The position numbers were made by a program, and so were the translations under genes. Positions 1-6,524 of a stretch of 9,664 nucleotides of DNA are shown piece by piece (position 1 is the first letter of the stretch; each line of letters starts with the position of its first letter). The DNA comes from Kaftiobacterium sp035693805 (GTDB lineage Bacteria; Sysuimicrobiota; Sysuimicrobiia; Sysuimicrobiales; Kaftiobacteriaceae), in the NCBI GenBank assembly GCA_035693805.1, contig DASSGA010000027.1, positions 1 to 9,664 of the forward strand, written 5' to 3'. Under the pieces are notes generated by a model. That model was not told where the DNA came from, made no database searches, and saw only the letters and a program-made list of their open reading frames with translations.

Positions 1-406
1 CGGCCGTGGAACCATCCAGGCTGAGCGACATGCTCTGCATCCCCGCGGCCCTCAGCTCGCCGATGATCTCCCGCGTGAGATTGGCCGTGGCGCTCGGCGC
101 GAGCGAGACGCCGATTCCCAAGCGCGTGCCCTCGCGGATGATCTCGAGGAGGTCGGGCCGCTTCAGCGGGTCGCCGCCGGTGCAGACGAGGTGCGGCAGC
201 GGTTCGCCGAAGCCACGGAGCTGTACGAGCATCGTGAACGCCTCATCCGTGCGCAGCTCGAGCGGATCGCGGTGCGCGATCGCCTCGGCGCGACAGTGCC
301 GGCAGGCCAGGTCGCAGGCCCGCGTCATCTCCCAGTAGATCATGCGGGGCGCGCGGTCGAACCGGTACCCATGACCGGCGCTCACCGTGGGGCTCATCGT
401 GCGCAT
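1..406 (-). CDS. Radical SAM protein (SPASM/AhbD-like superfamily), N-terminal part, cut by window edge
   Basis: First 135 residues of a radical SAM enzyme; the rest lies beyond the left edge. The radical-SAM cluster motif is C31-DLA-C35-RH-C38 (CxxxCxxC), inside WEMTRACDLACRHCRAEA. It is followed by TGGDP at 76-80, the SAM-binding GGE-type motif with Asp in place of Glu, and SLDGS near 129-133. This pattern matches the large group that includes SPASM-domain proteins and the heme enzymes AhbC/AhbD/NirJ; it most resembles, from memory, the family called TIGR04053. Start ATG at 406 is chosen because GAGG (417-414) lies 7 nt upstream; the second Met would be 16 nt away. It begins 14 nt after hemQ and is probably the last or near-last gene of the heme operon. 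Function is inferred from context only: anaerobic porphyrin or coproheme chemistry is possible, as is another peptide- or cofactor-modifying role. A C-terminal SPASM domain cannot be seen. Confidence 0.85.
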   Translation of the reverse strand, partial: MRTMSPTVSAGHGYRFDRAPRMIYWEMTRACDLACRHCRAEAIAHRDPLELRTDEAFTMLVQLRGFGEPLPHLVCTGGDPLKRPDLLEIIREGTRLGIGVSLAPSATANLTREIIGELRAAGMQSMSLSLDGSTA

Positions 407-420
407 CGCGTCACCTCGCA

Positions 421-1095
421 TCACCCCAGCAGCCGCAGCGCTTCGTCGAGGGGGCGGTAGATGGCGGTCAGGATCGGCTGGTCGCGCAGCGTGTACCGAC
501 GGGCCTCCGTCTCGCGAAGAGCCGTGACCAGATCCTGAAAAGCCGGAAGGTCATCGGTCTCGTAGGCAACGATGAACTCCTGGTCGTCGAGGCCCGTCGA
601 GTAGGCCAGCAACTGGCGGATCTGCGGGAAGTCGTGGCCGACGCGGATGTGCTCGTTCATCATCCCCTGCCGCGCCTCCCGGCTCAGCCGGTACCACTCA
701 TGCGTCTTCGTGAACGGATACACGATCAGGTAGCGCGCCCGCTCCCCGCTGATCAGGGCCTGCTCCTGCGCGCCCGGCTTCTTGACGTAGTGTGAACTGC
801 GGATGAGTCCCGTGAAGGCATGCGCGATGACGCTGAAGCGGCCCATTCCGCTGCGCAGCAGCAGGGCGGAGGTCTCCTCGAGTTCGTCGAGCGAGGACGC
901 CGCGCGCACGAGGACCAGATCGGCGTCCGCCCGCAGGCCCGCGGTCGAGTAGGTCAGCGTGGTGACCGACCGGCTGGTCTGCTGGAGCGCTCGGGCGAAC
1001 TCCTCACGGTCCGCGGCGCGCTGCTCCGCCGTGGATCGCCGCCAGGTGGGATCGACCCGCAGCGCCAGCACCTGGAGAACAGAGCGGTCGGTCAT
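421..1095 (-). CDS. hemQ: Chlorite dismutase-family coproheme decarboxylase (HemQ/ChdC)
   Basis: Predicted peroxide-dependent heme synthase: it oxidatively decarboxylates two propionates of Fe-coproporphyrin III to give heme b in the coproporphyrin-dependent pathway. The 224-residue product has the tandem ferredoxin-like fold signature of the family. From the chosen start (subtract 5 from the longer frame) it shows YPFTK at 126-130, whose Tyr matches the reactive Tyr of HemQ, then EWY at 133-135. MMNEH follows, with H149 the likely proximal heme ligand, then YSTGLDDQEF and ETEARRYTLRD. Aligning back from STGLDD puts Gln161 where true chlorite dismutases carry the distal Arg, so chlorite dismutation is unlikely. 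The start is ATG at 1095, which overlaps the hemB stop as ATGA; a GTG at 1110 is possible but lies inside hemB. Family identity is firm; the HemQ role rests on its hem neighbours and the distal Gln. Confidence 0.9.
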   Translation of the reverse strand: MTDRSVLQVLALRVDPTWRRSTAEQRAADREEFARALQQTSRSVTTLTYSTAGLRADADLVLVRAASSLDELEETSALLLRSGMGRFSVIAHAFTGLIRSSHYVKKPGAQEQALISGERARYLIVYPFTKTHEWYRLSREARQGMMNEHIRVGHDFPQIRQLLAYSTGLDDQEFIVAYETDDLPAFQDLVTALRETEARRYTLRDQPILTAIYRPLDEALRLLG

Positions 1096-2087
1096 CTCGC
1101 CGCCAGCCACGCCGCCGCCTCCTTCGCATGGTAGGTGATGAGCAGGTCCGCTCCGGCGCGGGCGAGCGCGGTGAGGATCTCCAGGACCGCGGCTCGCTCG
1201 TCCAGCCAGCCCGCGGCCGCCGCCGCCTTGACCATCGCGTACTCGCCGCTCACGTTGTAGGCGGCCAACGGCACCGGGACGTGCGGCCGCACCCGATGGA
1301 TGATGTCGAGATACGCCAGCGCGGGCTTGACCATCACGACATCCGCACCCTCCGCCAGATCGAGGGCGACCTCGCGCTGCGCCTCCCTCGCGTTGGGGGG
1401 ATCCATCTGATAGCCGCGGCGGTCACCGAACTGGGGGGCGGATCCGGCCGCGTCCCGGAACGGGCCGTAGAACGCCGAGGCGAACTTGGCGGAATACCCC
1501 ATGACCGCCGTGTCCGTGAAGCCGGCCTCGTCCAGCGCCGCGCGGATCGCGCCGACCTGGCCGTCCATCATCGCGCTCGGCGCGACCACTCCCGCTCCCG
1601 CGACCGCCTGGGAGATCGCGGTGCGCGCAAGCAGCTCCAGCGTGGCATCGTTATCCACCAGGCCGCCCTGCACCACGCCGCAGTGCCCGTGTGAGGTGTA
1701 CTCGCACAGGCAGACGTCGGTCATGATGAGGAGACCGGGATGGCTCGTCTGCAGCGCCCGCGCGGCGCGCTGCACGATGCCGTCCTCGTCGTAGGCGCCG
1801 CTCCCCTGCGCATCTTTGGCCTCGGGGAGGCCGAACAGCAACACCGCGTTGATCCCGAGCCGGCGCAGCTCGTCCGCTTCACGGGAGAGCTCGTCGACCG
1901 ATAGGTGAACCTGTCCCGGCATCGACGGGATGGGCTCGCGTACGCCCCGGCCGGTCCGCACGAACATCGGGTACACGAACATCTCCGGATGCAGCCGGGT
2001 CTCGCGGACCAGGGAGCGCAGCGCCGCGGTCCGCCGCAGGCGTCTCGGACGCTCGGCGGGTCGGTTACTGACTCTGGACGCCAGCAC
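1092..2087 (-). CDS. hemB: Porphobilinogen synthase (delta-aminolevulinic acid dehydratase)
   Basis: Condenses two 5-aminolevulinate molecules to porphobilinogen in the cytosol. The 331-residue TIM-barrel protein has the usual family length. The two Schiff-base lysines are visible: K201 in GYSAKFASAFYGPFRDA and K254 in VMVKPALAYLD. DVCLCEYTSHGHCG (124-137) carries the three metal cysteines C126, C128 and C136, so this is the zinc-dependent class, not the Asp-rich magnesium class. Other hallmarks are MDPPNAREA and AAYNVSGEYAM. The start is GTG at 2087, fixed by a perfect AGGAGGA 6 nt upstream, inside the last codons of hemD; the two genes overlap by 23 nt. Downstream its TGA shares an ATGA with hemQ. 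It is the only gene inside the operon with a strong Shine-Dalgarno of its own apart from the radical SAM gene, which may give it independent translation. Confidence 0.98.
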   Translation of the reverse strand: MLASRVSNRPAERPRRLRRTAALRSLVRETRLHPEMFVYPMFVRTGRGVREPIPSMPGQVHLSVDELSREADELRRLGINAVLLFGLPEAKDAQGSGAYDEDGIVQRAARALQTSHPGLLIMTDVCLCEYTSHGHCGVVQGGLVDNDATLELLARTAISQAVAGAGVVAPSAMMDGQVGAIRAALDEAGFTDTAVMGYSAKFASAFYGPFRDAAGSAPQFGDRRGYQMDPPNAREAQREVALDLAEGADVVMVKPALAYLDIIHRVRPHVPVPLAAYNVSGEYAMVKAAAAAGWLDERAAVLEILTALARAGADLLITYHAKEAAAWLAAR

Positions 2088-2847
2088 GGGCGGTCCTCCT
2101 CTCGCGGAACACGTTTACGATGCCCTCGATCGTATGCACGGGCGCCACAACGCCTGCGCGCAGGCCCGCGTCCAGGAGCGCCCGGGCCGTCACGGGGCCG
2201 ATCGCGACGATCAACAGCGTGCTGAGCGCTTCGGCCTGTCCTACCTCTTCGGCCAGGCGGATGAGCCCGCGGACGGTCGAGGCGCTGGTGAAGATGGCGG
2301 CGTCCACGCCCTCACGCAGCGCACGCGCCAGGGGCTCGCGCGACGCGGGCGGGGCCTCCACGGTGCGGTATGCCGTGACCTCGGAGACTTCCACACCCCG
2401 GAGACGGAGGTCGCGCGCAGGGATCTCTGAGGCGATCTCCGCACGGACCCGCAGAACGCGCTCGCCCGCCCGCGCGGGCAGCTCCTCCGCGACCGCTTCG
2501 CTTAGATAGCGGCTCGGCGTCCACACGTCGCGGATACCGCGGGCCCGCAGCGCGTCTGCCGTCCCCGAGCCAATCGCGGCCCACTGTAACCGCCGCGGCA
2601 GTGGACGTCCAGGAACTGCGACCGAGAGTCGTCCGAACAATGCCGCGGCCGCATTTTGACTCGTGAGCAGTATCCAGTCGAACCCGTCCAACCCAGCGAT
2701 TGCACGATCCAGGTCCTCGAACGACGCGGGTGGCTCGATCCGCACCGCCGGCACCTCGACCGGCTCGACCCCGATCTCTCGGAGACGGGCGGCGAGGCCG
2801 CCGTTGGACCCCTCAGGGCGCGTGATCAGCACGCGGTAGGGTCTCAT
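2065..2847 (-). CDS. hemD: Uroporphyrinogen-III synthase
   Basis: Cyclises hydroxymethylbilane to uroporphyrinogen III with inversion of ring D. The 260-residue protein is of normal length for this poorly conserved family and shows the two-lobed layout. LITRPEG (7-13) opens lobe 1; DWILLTSQNA (57-66) and AIGSGTADALRARG (91-104) continue the pattern. VTAYRT (157-162), with the conserved Tyr160, lies at the domain crossover. FTSASTVRGL (186-195), AIGPVTARALLDAGL (215-229) and HTIEGIV (238-244) are typical C-terminal motifs. The start is ATG at 2847, overlapping the hemC stop as ATGA, so translation is likely coupled to hemC, which makes its substrate. The last residues, after FRERR, are a short polar tail that also carries the hemB ribosome binding site. 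Confidence 0.95.
   Translation of the reverse strand: MRPYRVLITRPEGSNGGLAARLREIGVEPVEVPAVRIEPPASFEDLDRAIAGLDGFDWILLTSQNAAAALFGRLSVAVPGRPLPRRLQWAAIGSGTADALRARGIRDVWTPSRYLSEAVAEELPARAGERVLRVRAEIASEIPARDLRLRGVEVSEVTAYRTVEAPPASREPLARALREGVDAAIFTSASTVRGLIRLAEEVGQAEALSTLLIVAIGPVTARALLDAGLRAGVVAPVHTIEGIVNVFRERRTARAGVQSQ
2094..2100 (-). promoter_or_regulatory. Ribosome binding site for hemB inside the hemD 3' end
   Basis: The minus strand reads AGGAGGA, a full anti-16S match, with 6 nt (CCGCCC) to the GTG at 2087. The same bases encode the Arg-Arg pair close to the C-terminus of HemD. This decides the GTG start of hemB and explains the 23-nt overlap. Confidence 0.85.
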
Positions 2848-3755
2848 ACGAGGTCGCCCGCCCCGCGCCCGAGGAGCTCCTCGCCCAGTGCCCGTCCAAC
2901 ACCCTCAGCCTGGGCCGTTGCGCCGCTGCGCTCACCGCGCACCGCGCGGCCGCCATCTGTCGCGACCACGGCGGCCCGAAGGCGCACCCTCCCGTCGCGG
3001 ACCTCGGCATACGCGCCGGCGGGGAGACGGCATCCGCCCAGCAGCCGCGCCAGCAGCCCGCGCTCCGCGGCGACCGACGACCGGGTCCCCAGGTCATCGG
3101 CGGCCGAGGCGATCCCCGCCGTCTCGGCGTCGCTGGTGCGCACCTGGATCCCCAGAGCCCCCTGCCCCGGGGCGGGAAGCATGACCTCGATCGGGATCCA
3201 CTCGGTGATGCGGTGCGCCAGGTCGAGACGGCGAAGACCCGCGCCGGCGAGACAGACGGCGTCGAGCTCGGTCGCATCCACCTTGCGCAGACGCGTCTCC
3301 ACGTTGCCCCGGATCGGCACGATCTCGAGATCGGGGCGGTGCGCCCGCAGGAAGGCGGCGCGGCGCGGACTGCTCGTGCCCACCCGCGCCCCCCGCGGAA
3401 GCGTGGTGAGGGTCGCCCCGTCACGTCCCACCAGGACGTCGCGCGGATCCTCGCGTGCGCTGACAGCGCACACCGTGAGGCCCTCGGCGTCCACCGTGGG
3501 CAGGTCTTTCATGCTGTGCACCGCCACGTCGATGTGCTCCTGCAGCAGCGCGAGCTCCAACTCTTTCACGAAGAATCCGATCCCGGGCAGCGCCTCGAAG
3601 GATGTGTCTGGCCGGAGGTCGGCGTCCGTGTGGATGGCCTTCACGGCGACCTCGAGCCCCGGGTATGCGTGCCGCAGCACTGCCGCCACAGTCTCCGTCT
3701 GACGCAGGGCGAGCGTGCTGCCGCGCGTGCCGATACGGATCCGGCGCACCGTCAT
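2844..3755 (-). CDS. hemC: Hydroxymethylbilane synthase (porphobilinogen deaminase)
   Basis: Polymerises four porphobilinogens to the linear hydroxymethylbilane using a covalently bound dipyrromethane cofactor. The 303-residue protein is standard length. The cofactor-attachment cysteine is C242 in LLGGCRLPAGAY. The catalytic aspartate is D84 in HSMKDLP, and the substrate or cofactor arginines are R11 (GTRGS), R131-R132 (TSSPRRA) and R149 (PIRGNVETRLRK). These positions coincide with the numbering of the E. coli enzyme, a strong check on the start. The start is ATG at 3755, which shares ATGA with the hemL stop. The reading frame is open far upstream, through hemL, but MTVRRIRIGTRGS is the canonical N-terminus. 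The stop is in an ATGA overlap with hemD. Confidence 0.98.
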   Translation of the reverse strand: MTVRRIRIGTRGSTLALRQTETVAAVLRHAYPGLEVAVKAIHTDADLRPDTSFEALPGIGFFVKELELALLQEHIDVAVHSMKDLPTVDAEGLTVCAVSAREDPRDVLVGRDGATLTTLPRGARVGTSSPRRAAFLRAHRPDLEIVPIRGNVETRLRKVDATELDAVCLAGAGLRRLDLAHRITEWIPIEVMLPAPGQGALGIQVRTSDAETAGIASAADDLGTRSSVAAERGLLARLLGGCRLPAGAYAEVRDGRVRLRAAVVATDGGRAVRGERSGATAQAEGVGRALGEELLGRGAGDLV

Positions 3756-5050
3756 GCCGCAGCGGCCCGCAGCGCCTCGCGCGACGCCGCCACCGTGCGA
3801 TCGATGTCTTCCGGCGTGTGCGCGAGCGAGATGAACCACGTCTCGAACTGCGACGGGGGGAGCAAGATGCCGCGGTCGAGCATCGCGTGGAAGAACCGGG
3901 CGAACGCCGCGACGTCGGCCCGCGCGGCCCCGGCGTAGTCCCGGGGAGGCTCGGGAGTGAAGAACACCGTAAGCAGAGAGGCCACGCGTGCGATCGCGCA
4001 GGTGACTTCCGCGTCCCGGGCGGCGTCCCGCAGTCCGGCTTCCAGGCGCGCGGCCAGCGCTTCGAGCGTCTCGTAGACATCGGACGACGCGAGAAGACGG
4101 AGGGTCGCCGCTCCCGCGGCGACCGACAGGGGGTTCCCGGAGAGCGTGCCGGCCTGGTAGACAGGCCCGAGCGGCGCGAGGGTCTCCATCACGTCGCTCC
4201 GGCCGCCGTAGACCGCAAGCGGCATCCCGCCTCCGGCGATCTTCCCCAGGCACGTCAGATCCGGCCGAATCCCGAAGCGCTCCTGGGCGCCGCCGTAGGC
4301 CACCCGGAATCCGGTGATCACCTCATCGAAGATGAGCAGCGCCCCCGACGAAGAGGTGACCTCTCGCAGCCCGCTCAGGAATCCCGGCGCGGGGGGCACC
4401 ACACCCATGTTCGCCGCGGCGGGCTCCACGATCACCGCCGCGATCTCGTCCCCGCGCGCGGAGAATGTGTCGCGTACTGCGCCGAGATCGTTGTAGGGCA
4501 GGACGAGCGTGTCCGCGACCGCCCCGCCTGTGACCCCGCCGCTCGCCGGGAGGCCGAAGGTGGCCAGCCCGGAGCCGGCCTCGGCGAGGAGGAAGTCGGC
4601 GTGGCCGTGATAGCATCCGGCGAACTTGACGATCTTCGCCCGGCCGGTGAATCCCCGGGCGGCGCGGATGGCGCTCATCGCCGCTTCCGTCCCCGAGCTG
4701 ACAAAGCGCATCCGGTCCATCGAAGGGAACGCACGCTGGATCAACCTCGCCAGCTCGAGCTCATATGGCGTGGGCATGCCATACGTCGTCCCGCGCGCGG
4801 TCGCCCGGGCGATGGCGGCGACGACCTCGGGCGCGGCGTGACCCAGGATCAGCGCACCCCACGAGCCCACGTAATCGAGATAACTCCGGCCGTCGACGTC
4901 GGTGACATGGGACCCGCGGCCCTCGGCCACGACCACCGGACTGCCGCCCACGCCGCGGAACGCCCGGACCGGGCTGTTCACGCCGCCGGGGAAGATGCGG
5001 GCGCTCTCCGCGAAGACCGCCGCCGCTCGCGATGCCACCGTCTCACTCAT
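3752..5050 (-). CDS. hemL: Glutamate-1-semialdehyde 2,1-aminomutase
   Basis: PLP enzyme that converts glutamate-1-semialdehyde from HemA to 5-aminolevulinate; the two enzymes are known to cooperate in passing on the labile aldehyde. It has 432 residues, normal for the family (class III aminotransferase fold). Landmarks are FPGGVNSPVRAF (20-31), the PLP-phosphate contact SSGTEA (118-123), and CYHGH (146-150) with the ring-stacking Tyr147. D242 in FDEVITGFR contacts the PLP nitrogen, and Lys270 in CLGKIAGGGMP is the Schiff-base lysine. GTLSGNP (301-307) completes the site. The start ATG at 5050 overlaps the hemA stop by 8 nt with no clear Shine-Dalgarno, so translation is probably coupled. Its second place in the operon, right after hemA, differs from the Bacillus order, where hemL is last. 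Confidence 0.98.
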   Translation of the reverse strand: MSETVASRAAAVFAESARIFPGGVNSPVRAFRGVGGSPVVVAEGRGSHVTDVDGRSYLDYVGSWGALILGHAAPEVVAAIARATARGTTYGMPTPYELELARLIQRAFPSMDRMRFVSSGTEAAMSAIRAARGFTGRAKIVKFAGCYHGHADFLLAEAGSGLATFGLPASGGVTGGAVADTLVLPYNDLGAVRDTFSARGDEIAAVIVEPAAANMGVVPPAPGFLSGLREVTSSSGALLIFDEVITGFRVAYGGAQERFGIRPDLTCLGKIAGGGMPLAVYGGRSDVMETLAPLGPVYQAGTLSGNPLSVAAGAATLRLLASSDVYETLEALAARLEAGLRDAARDAEVTCAIARVASLLTVFFTPEPPRDYAGAARADVAAFARFFHAMLDRGILLPPSQFETWFISLAHTPEDIDRTVAASREALRAAAA

Positions 5051-6338
5051 CCCGCTGCGAGACCACCTCTCCGTTCAGATCGAACAGCTCGCGCGCCAGA
5101 TCGATCGCCCGTTCGTCGCCTCCACGCGCCCGCAGCCGCACGAAGGGCCCGTGCAGCAGCTTGCGCAGCGCCCCTTCCACGACTCCGCGCACCGCGCGCC
5201 GCTCCCGCTCATCGAGCCGGCTGAGGCGCGACCGCGCTCGCTCCAATTCATCCTCCACGATGCGCTCCGCCCGCTGATGCAGGGCCGCGATGACCGGCAC
5301 CGCAGCGCGCGAGGCCAGCCAGCGCACGAACGCCTCGAGGGCCTCTTCCACGATGTCCTCCGCCAGGCGGACATCGGCGGTCCCCTCAGCCGGCGCGGCG
5401 GTGGGCGCCGACGCGCCCTCCGCCGCGGGAGCGTCGATCGGAGCCAGCGCGTCGAGGTCGTACAGCGTCACCCCGGGGAGGGTAGCCGCGTCCGCCGCCA
5501 CGCCGCGCGGCACGCCGATGTCGATGACGAGCAGTGACCCGTCCCGCCCTCCGGCTGCGTCGAGGATGTCTCGGGTGACCACAGGCGTCGCGGCCGCGGT
5601 AGACACGACGACGACCTCGGCGTCAACCAGCAATGCCGGGAGCTCCGGCAGCCCGGCACTGCGCGCACCGTGGCGCGCGGCCAGCACCCGCGCGTTCTCC
5701 ACGCTCCGGTTGGCTACGGCAGTGATCGTGGCCCCGCCCTGCGAGAACACCTTGGCCACCAGCGCGGCCATCTCGCCCGCGCCGACGATGACGACACGAC
5801 GGCCGCCAAGCCCCAGGGTCCTCTGCACGAGCGCGGCGGCCGCATGCGGAATCGAGACCGTCCGGCGTCCGAGGTCCGTCTCGGTGCGCACGCGCCGGCC
5901 GCAGGCGATGGCGACCTGCATGAGGCGGTTTAGAACCGGCCCTGCGGCGCGGACGGTCCGCGCGCCGCCGTAGGCGCGTCGCACCTGCCCGAGGATCTGG
6001 GCCTCGCCCACGATCAGCGACTCCAGGCCGGATGCCACGCGAAGGGCGTGTCTGGCGGCGGCTTCGCCTTCCAGCACGCGCACACAGGATCGAAACTCCT
6101 GAGGGGGGAACGAGTGCGAGCGGCCGAGCACCTCCAGCACACCCGTGACGGGAGGTCGCTCGGAGGCGACCAGATACACTTCCGTCCGGTTGCACGTGCT
6201 GAGCACCAGCGACTCCCGTACTCCATCGAGCCCGGTGATGGCCGAGAGGGTGGCGGGCAGCTCGCGTTCGGAGAACGCCAGCCGCTCGCGTACGCGGAGG
6301 GGTGCAGTCCTGTGACTCAGGCCGACTACGGCGAGCAT
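5043..6338 (-). CDS. hemA: Glutamyl-tRNA reductase
   Basis: First committed step of C5-pathway tetrapyrrole synthesis: NADPH reduction of Glu-tRNA(Glu) to glutamate-1-semialdehyde. The 431-residue protein has an N-terminal catalytic domain with GLSHRTAPL (6-14) and the nucleophile Cys49 in STCNRTEVY. A conserved His97 precedes VASGLESLIVGEAQILGQVR. The Rossmann NADPH domain has VVIVGAGEMA (182-191), and DIGVPRG (273-279) and LYDLDAL (292-298) follow. The C-terminal dimerisation helices (about 326-420) are rich in Glu and Arg. Residues about 299-324 are an Ala/Pro-rich stretch where the family normally has a charged helix. The start is ATG at 6338, giving the canonical MLAVVGLSHRTAP; the frame stays open up to 6464, but that extension has no family counterpart. 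GGAGA lies 12 nt upstream, a long spacing. It is the first gene of the hem operon and so the likely point of regulation. Confidence 0.97.
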   Translation of the reverse strand: MLAVVGLSHRTAPLRVRERLAFSERELPATLSAITGLDGVRESLVLSTCNRTEVYLVASERPPVTGVLEVLGRSHSFPPQEFRSCVRVLEGEAAARHALRVASGLESLIVGEAQILGQVRRAYGGARTVRAAGPVLNRLMQVAIACGRRVRTETDLGRRTVSIPHAAAALVQRTLGLGGRRVVIVGAGEMAALVAKVFSQGGATITAVANRSVENARVLAARHGARSAGLPELPALLVDAEVVVVSTAAATPVVTRDILDAAGGRDGSLLVIDIGVPRGVAADAATLPGVTLYDLDALAPIDAPAAEGASAPTAAPAEGTADVRLAEDIVEEALEAFVRWLASRAAVPVIAALHQRAERIVEDELERARSRLSRLDERERRAVRGVVEGALRKLLHGPFVRLRARGGDERAIDLARELFDLNGEVVSQRDE

Positions 6339-6524
6339 GCTGGCGGCGAATCTCCGAATCTCAGGAAATCTATGGAATCCTTCTAGATCAGAGGCAAAGG
6401 TCCCTTTAGTTCGGCGCAAGCATACCAAGGGAACACAGGTGACGGCATCAGGCAGTGGGTGCATTTGGGTTCATATCCCCGCCCGATTGCGGCATGGCGG
6501 CCGCGGGCGCGTAATGGGATAGGC
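6339..6524. promoter_or_regulatory. Divergent intergenic region between hemA and the FeoB-like gene
   Basis: The 186 bp must carry promoters for both the hem operon (leftward) and the FeoB-like gene (rightward). Its left half is noticeably less GC-rich than the flanking genes, as expected of promoter DNA. AAAGG-TC-CCTTT (6396-6407) is a near-central inverted repeat. TCCCTT (6401-6406) can also pair with AAGGGA (6427-6432), so two alternative stems share bases. Only weak sigma-70 candidates were found (for hemA, TTGCCT followed about 17-19 nt later by CATAGA/TAGATT), so no promoter is called. No Fur, DtxR/IdeR or riboswitch consensus was recognised. Confidence 0.5.
6347..6362 (-). repeat. 8-bp tandem duplication in the hemA leader
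   Basis: CGAATCTC occurs twice, head to tail, at 6347-6354 and 6355-6362; on the hemA strand it reads GAGATTCG GAGATTCG, ending 8 nt before the ATG. The purine-rich GGAG of the hemA ribosome binding site is created at the junction. Copy-number slippage here would move or duplicate the ribosome binding site. The two copies are exact. Confidence 0.8.

Noticed and set aside
421..1095. True chlorite dismutase for perchlorate respiration
   Set aside because: The distal Arg is replaced by Gln in my alignment, and the gene sits in a heme operon with no perchlorate reductase genes nearby.
3756..4253. Upstream extension of hemC by about 166 codons
   Set aside because: The frame is open only as an out-of-frame shadow of hemL. 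The canonical N-terminus and the E. coli residue numbering both fit the ATG at 3755.
3602..5224. A 540-codon open frame on the plus strand antisense to hemL and hemC
   Set aside because: It is rich in Arg, Pro, Gly and Ala, resembles no protein, and lies fully opposite genes with intact catalytic motifs. Long antisense frames are expected in DNA this GC-rich. The same applies to the other long antisense frames in the window.
6339..6464. 42-codon N-terminal extension of HemA from an ATG at 6464
   Set aside because: There is no ribosome binding site and no family counterpart; HemA proteins begin at the MLAVVGLSHRT block. The stretch has promoter-like composition.
6464..6490. A tRNA T-arm-like string, GGGTTCATATCCCC, in the divergent region
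   Set aside because: The T-stem has only three good pairs, the following bases do not pair well with an upstream acceptor arm, and no D-arm or anticodon arm could be drawn.
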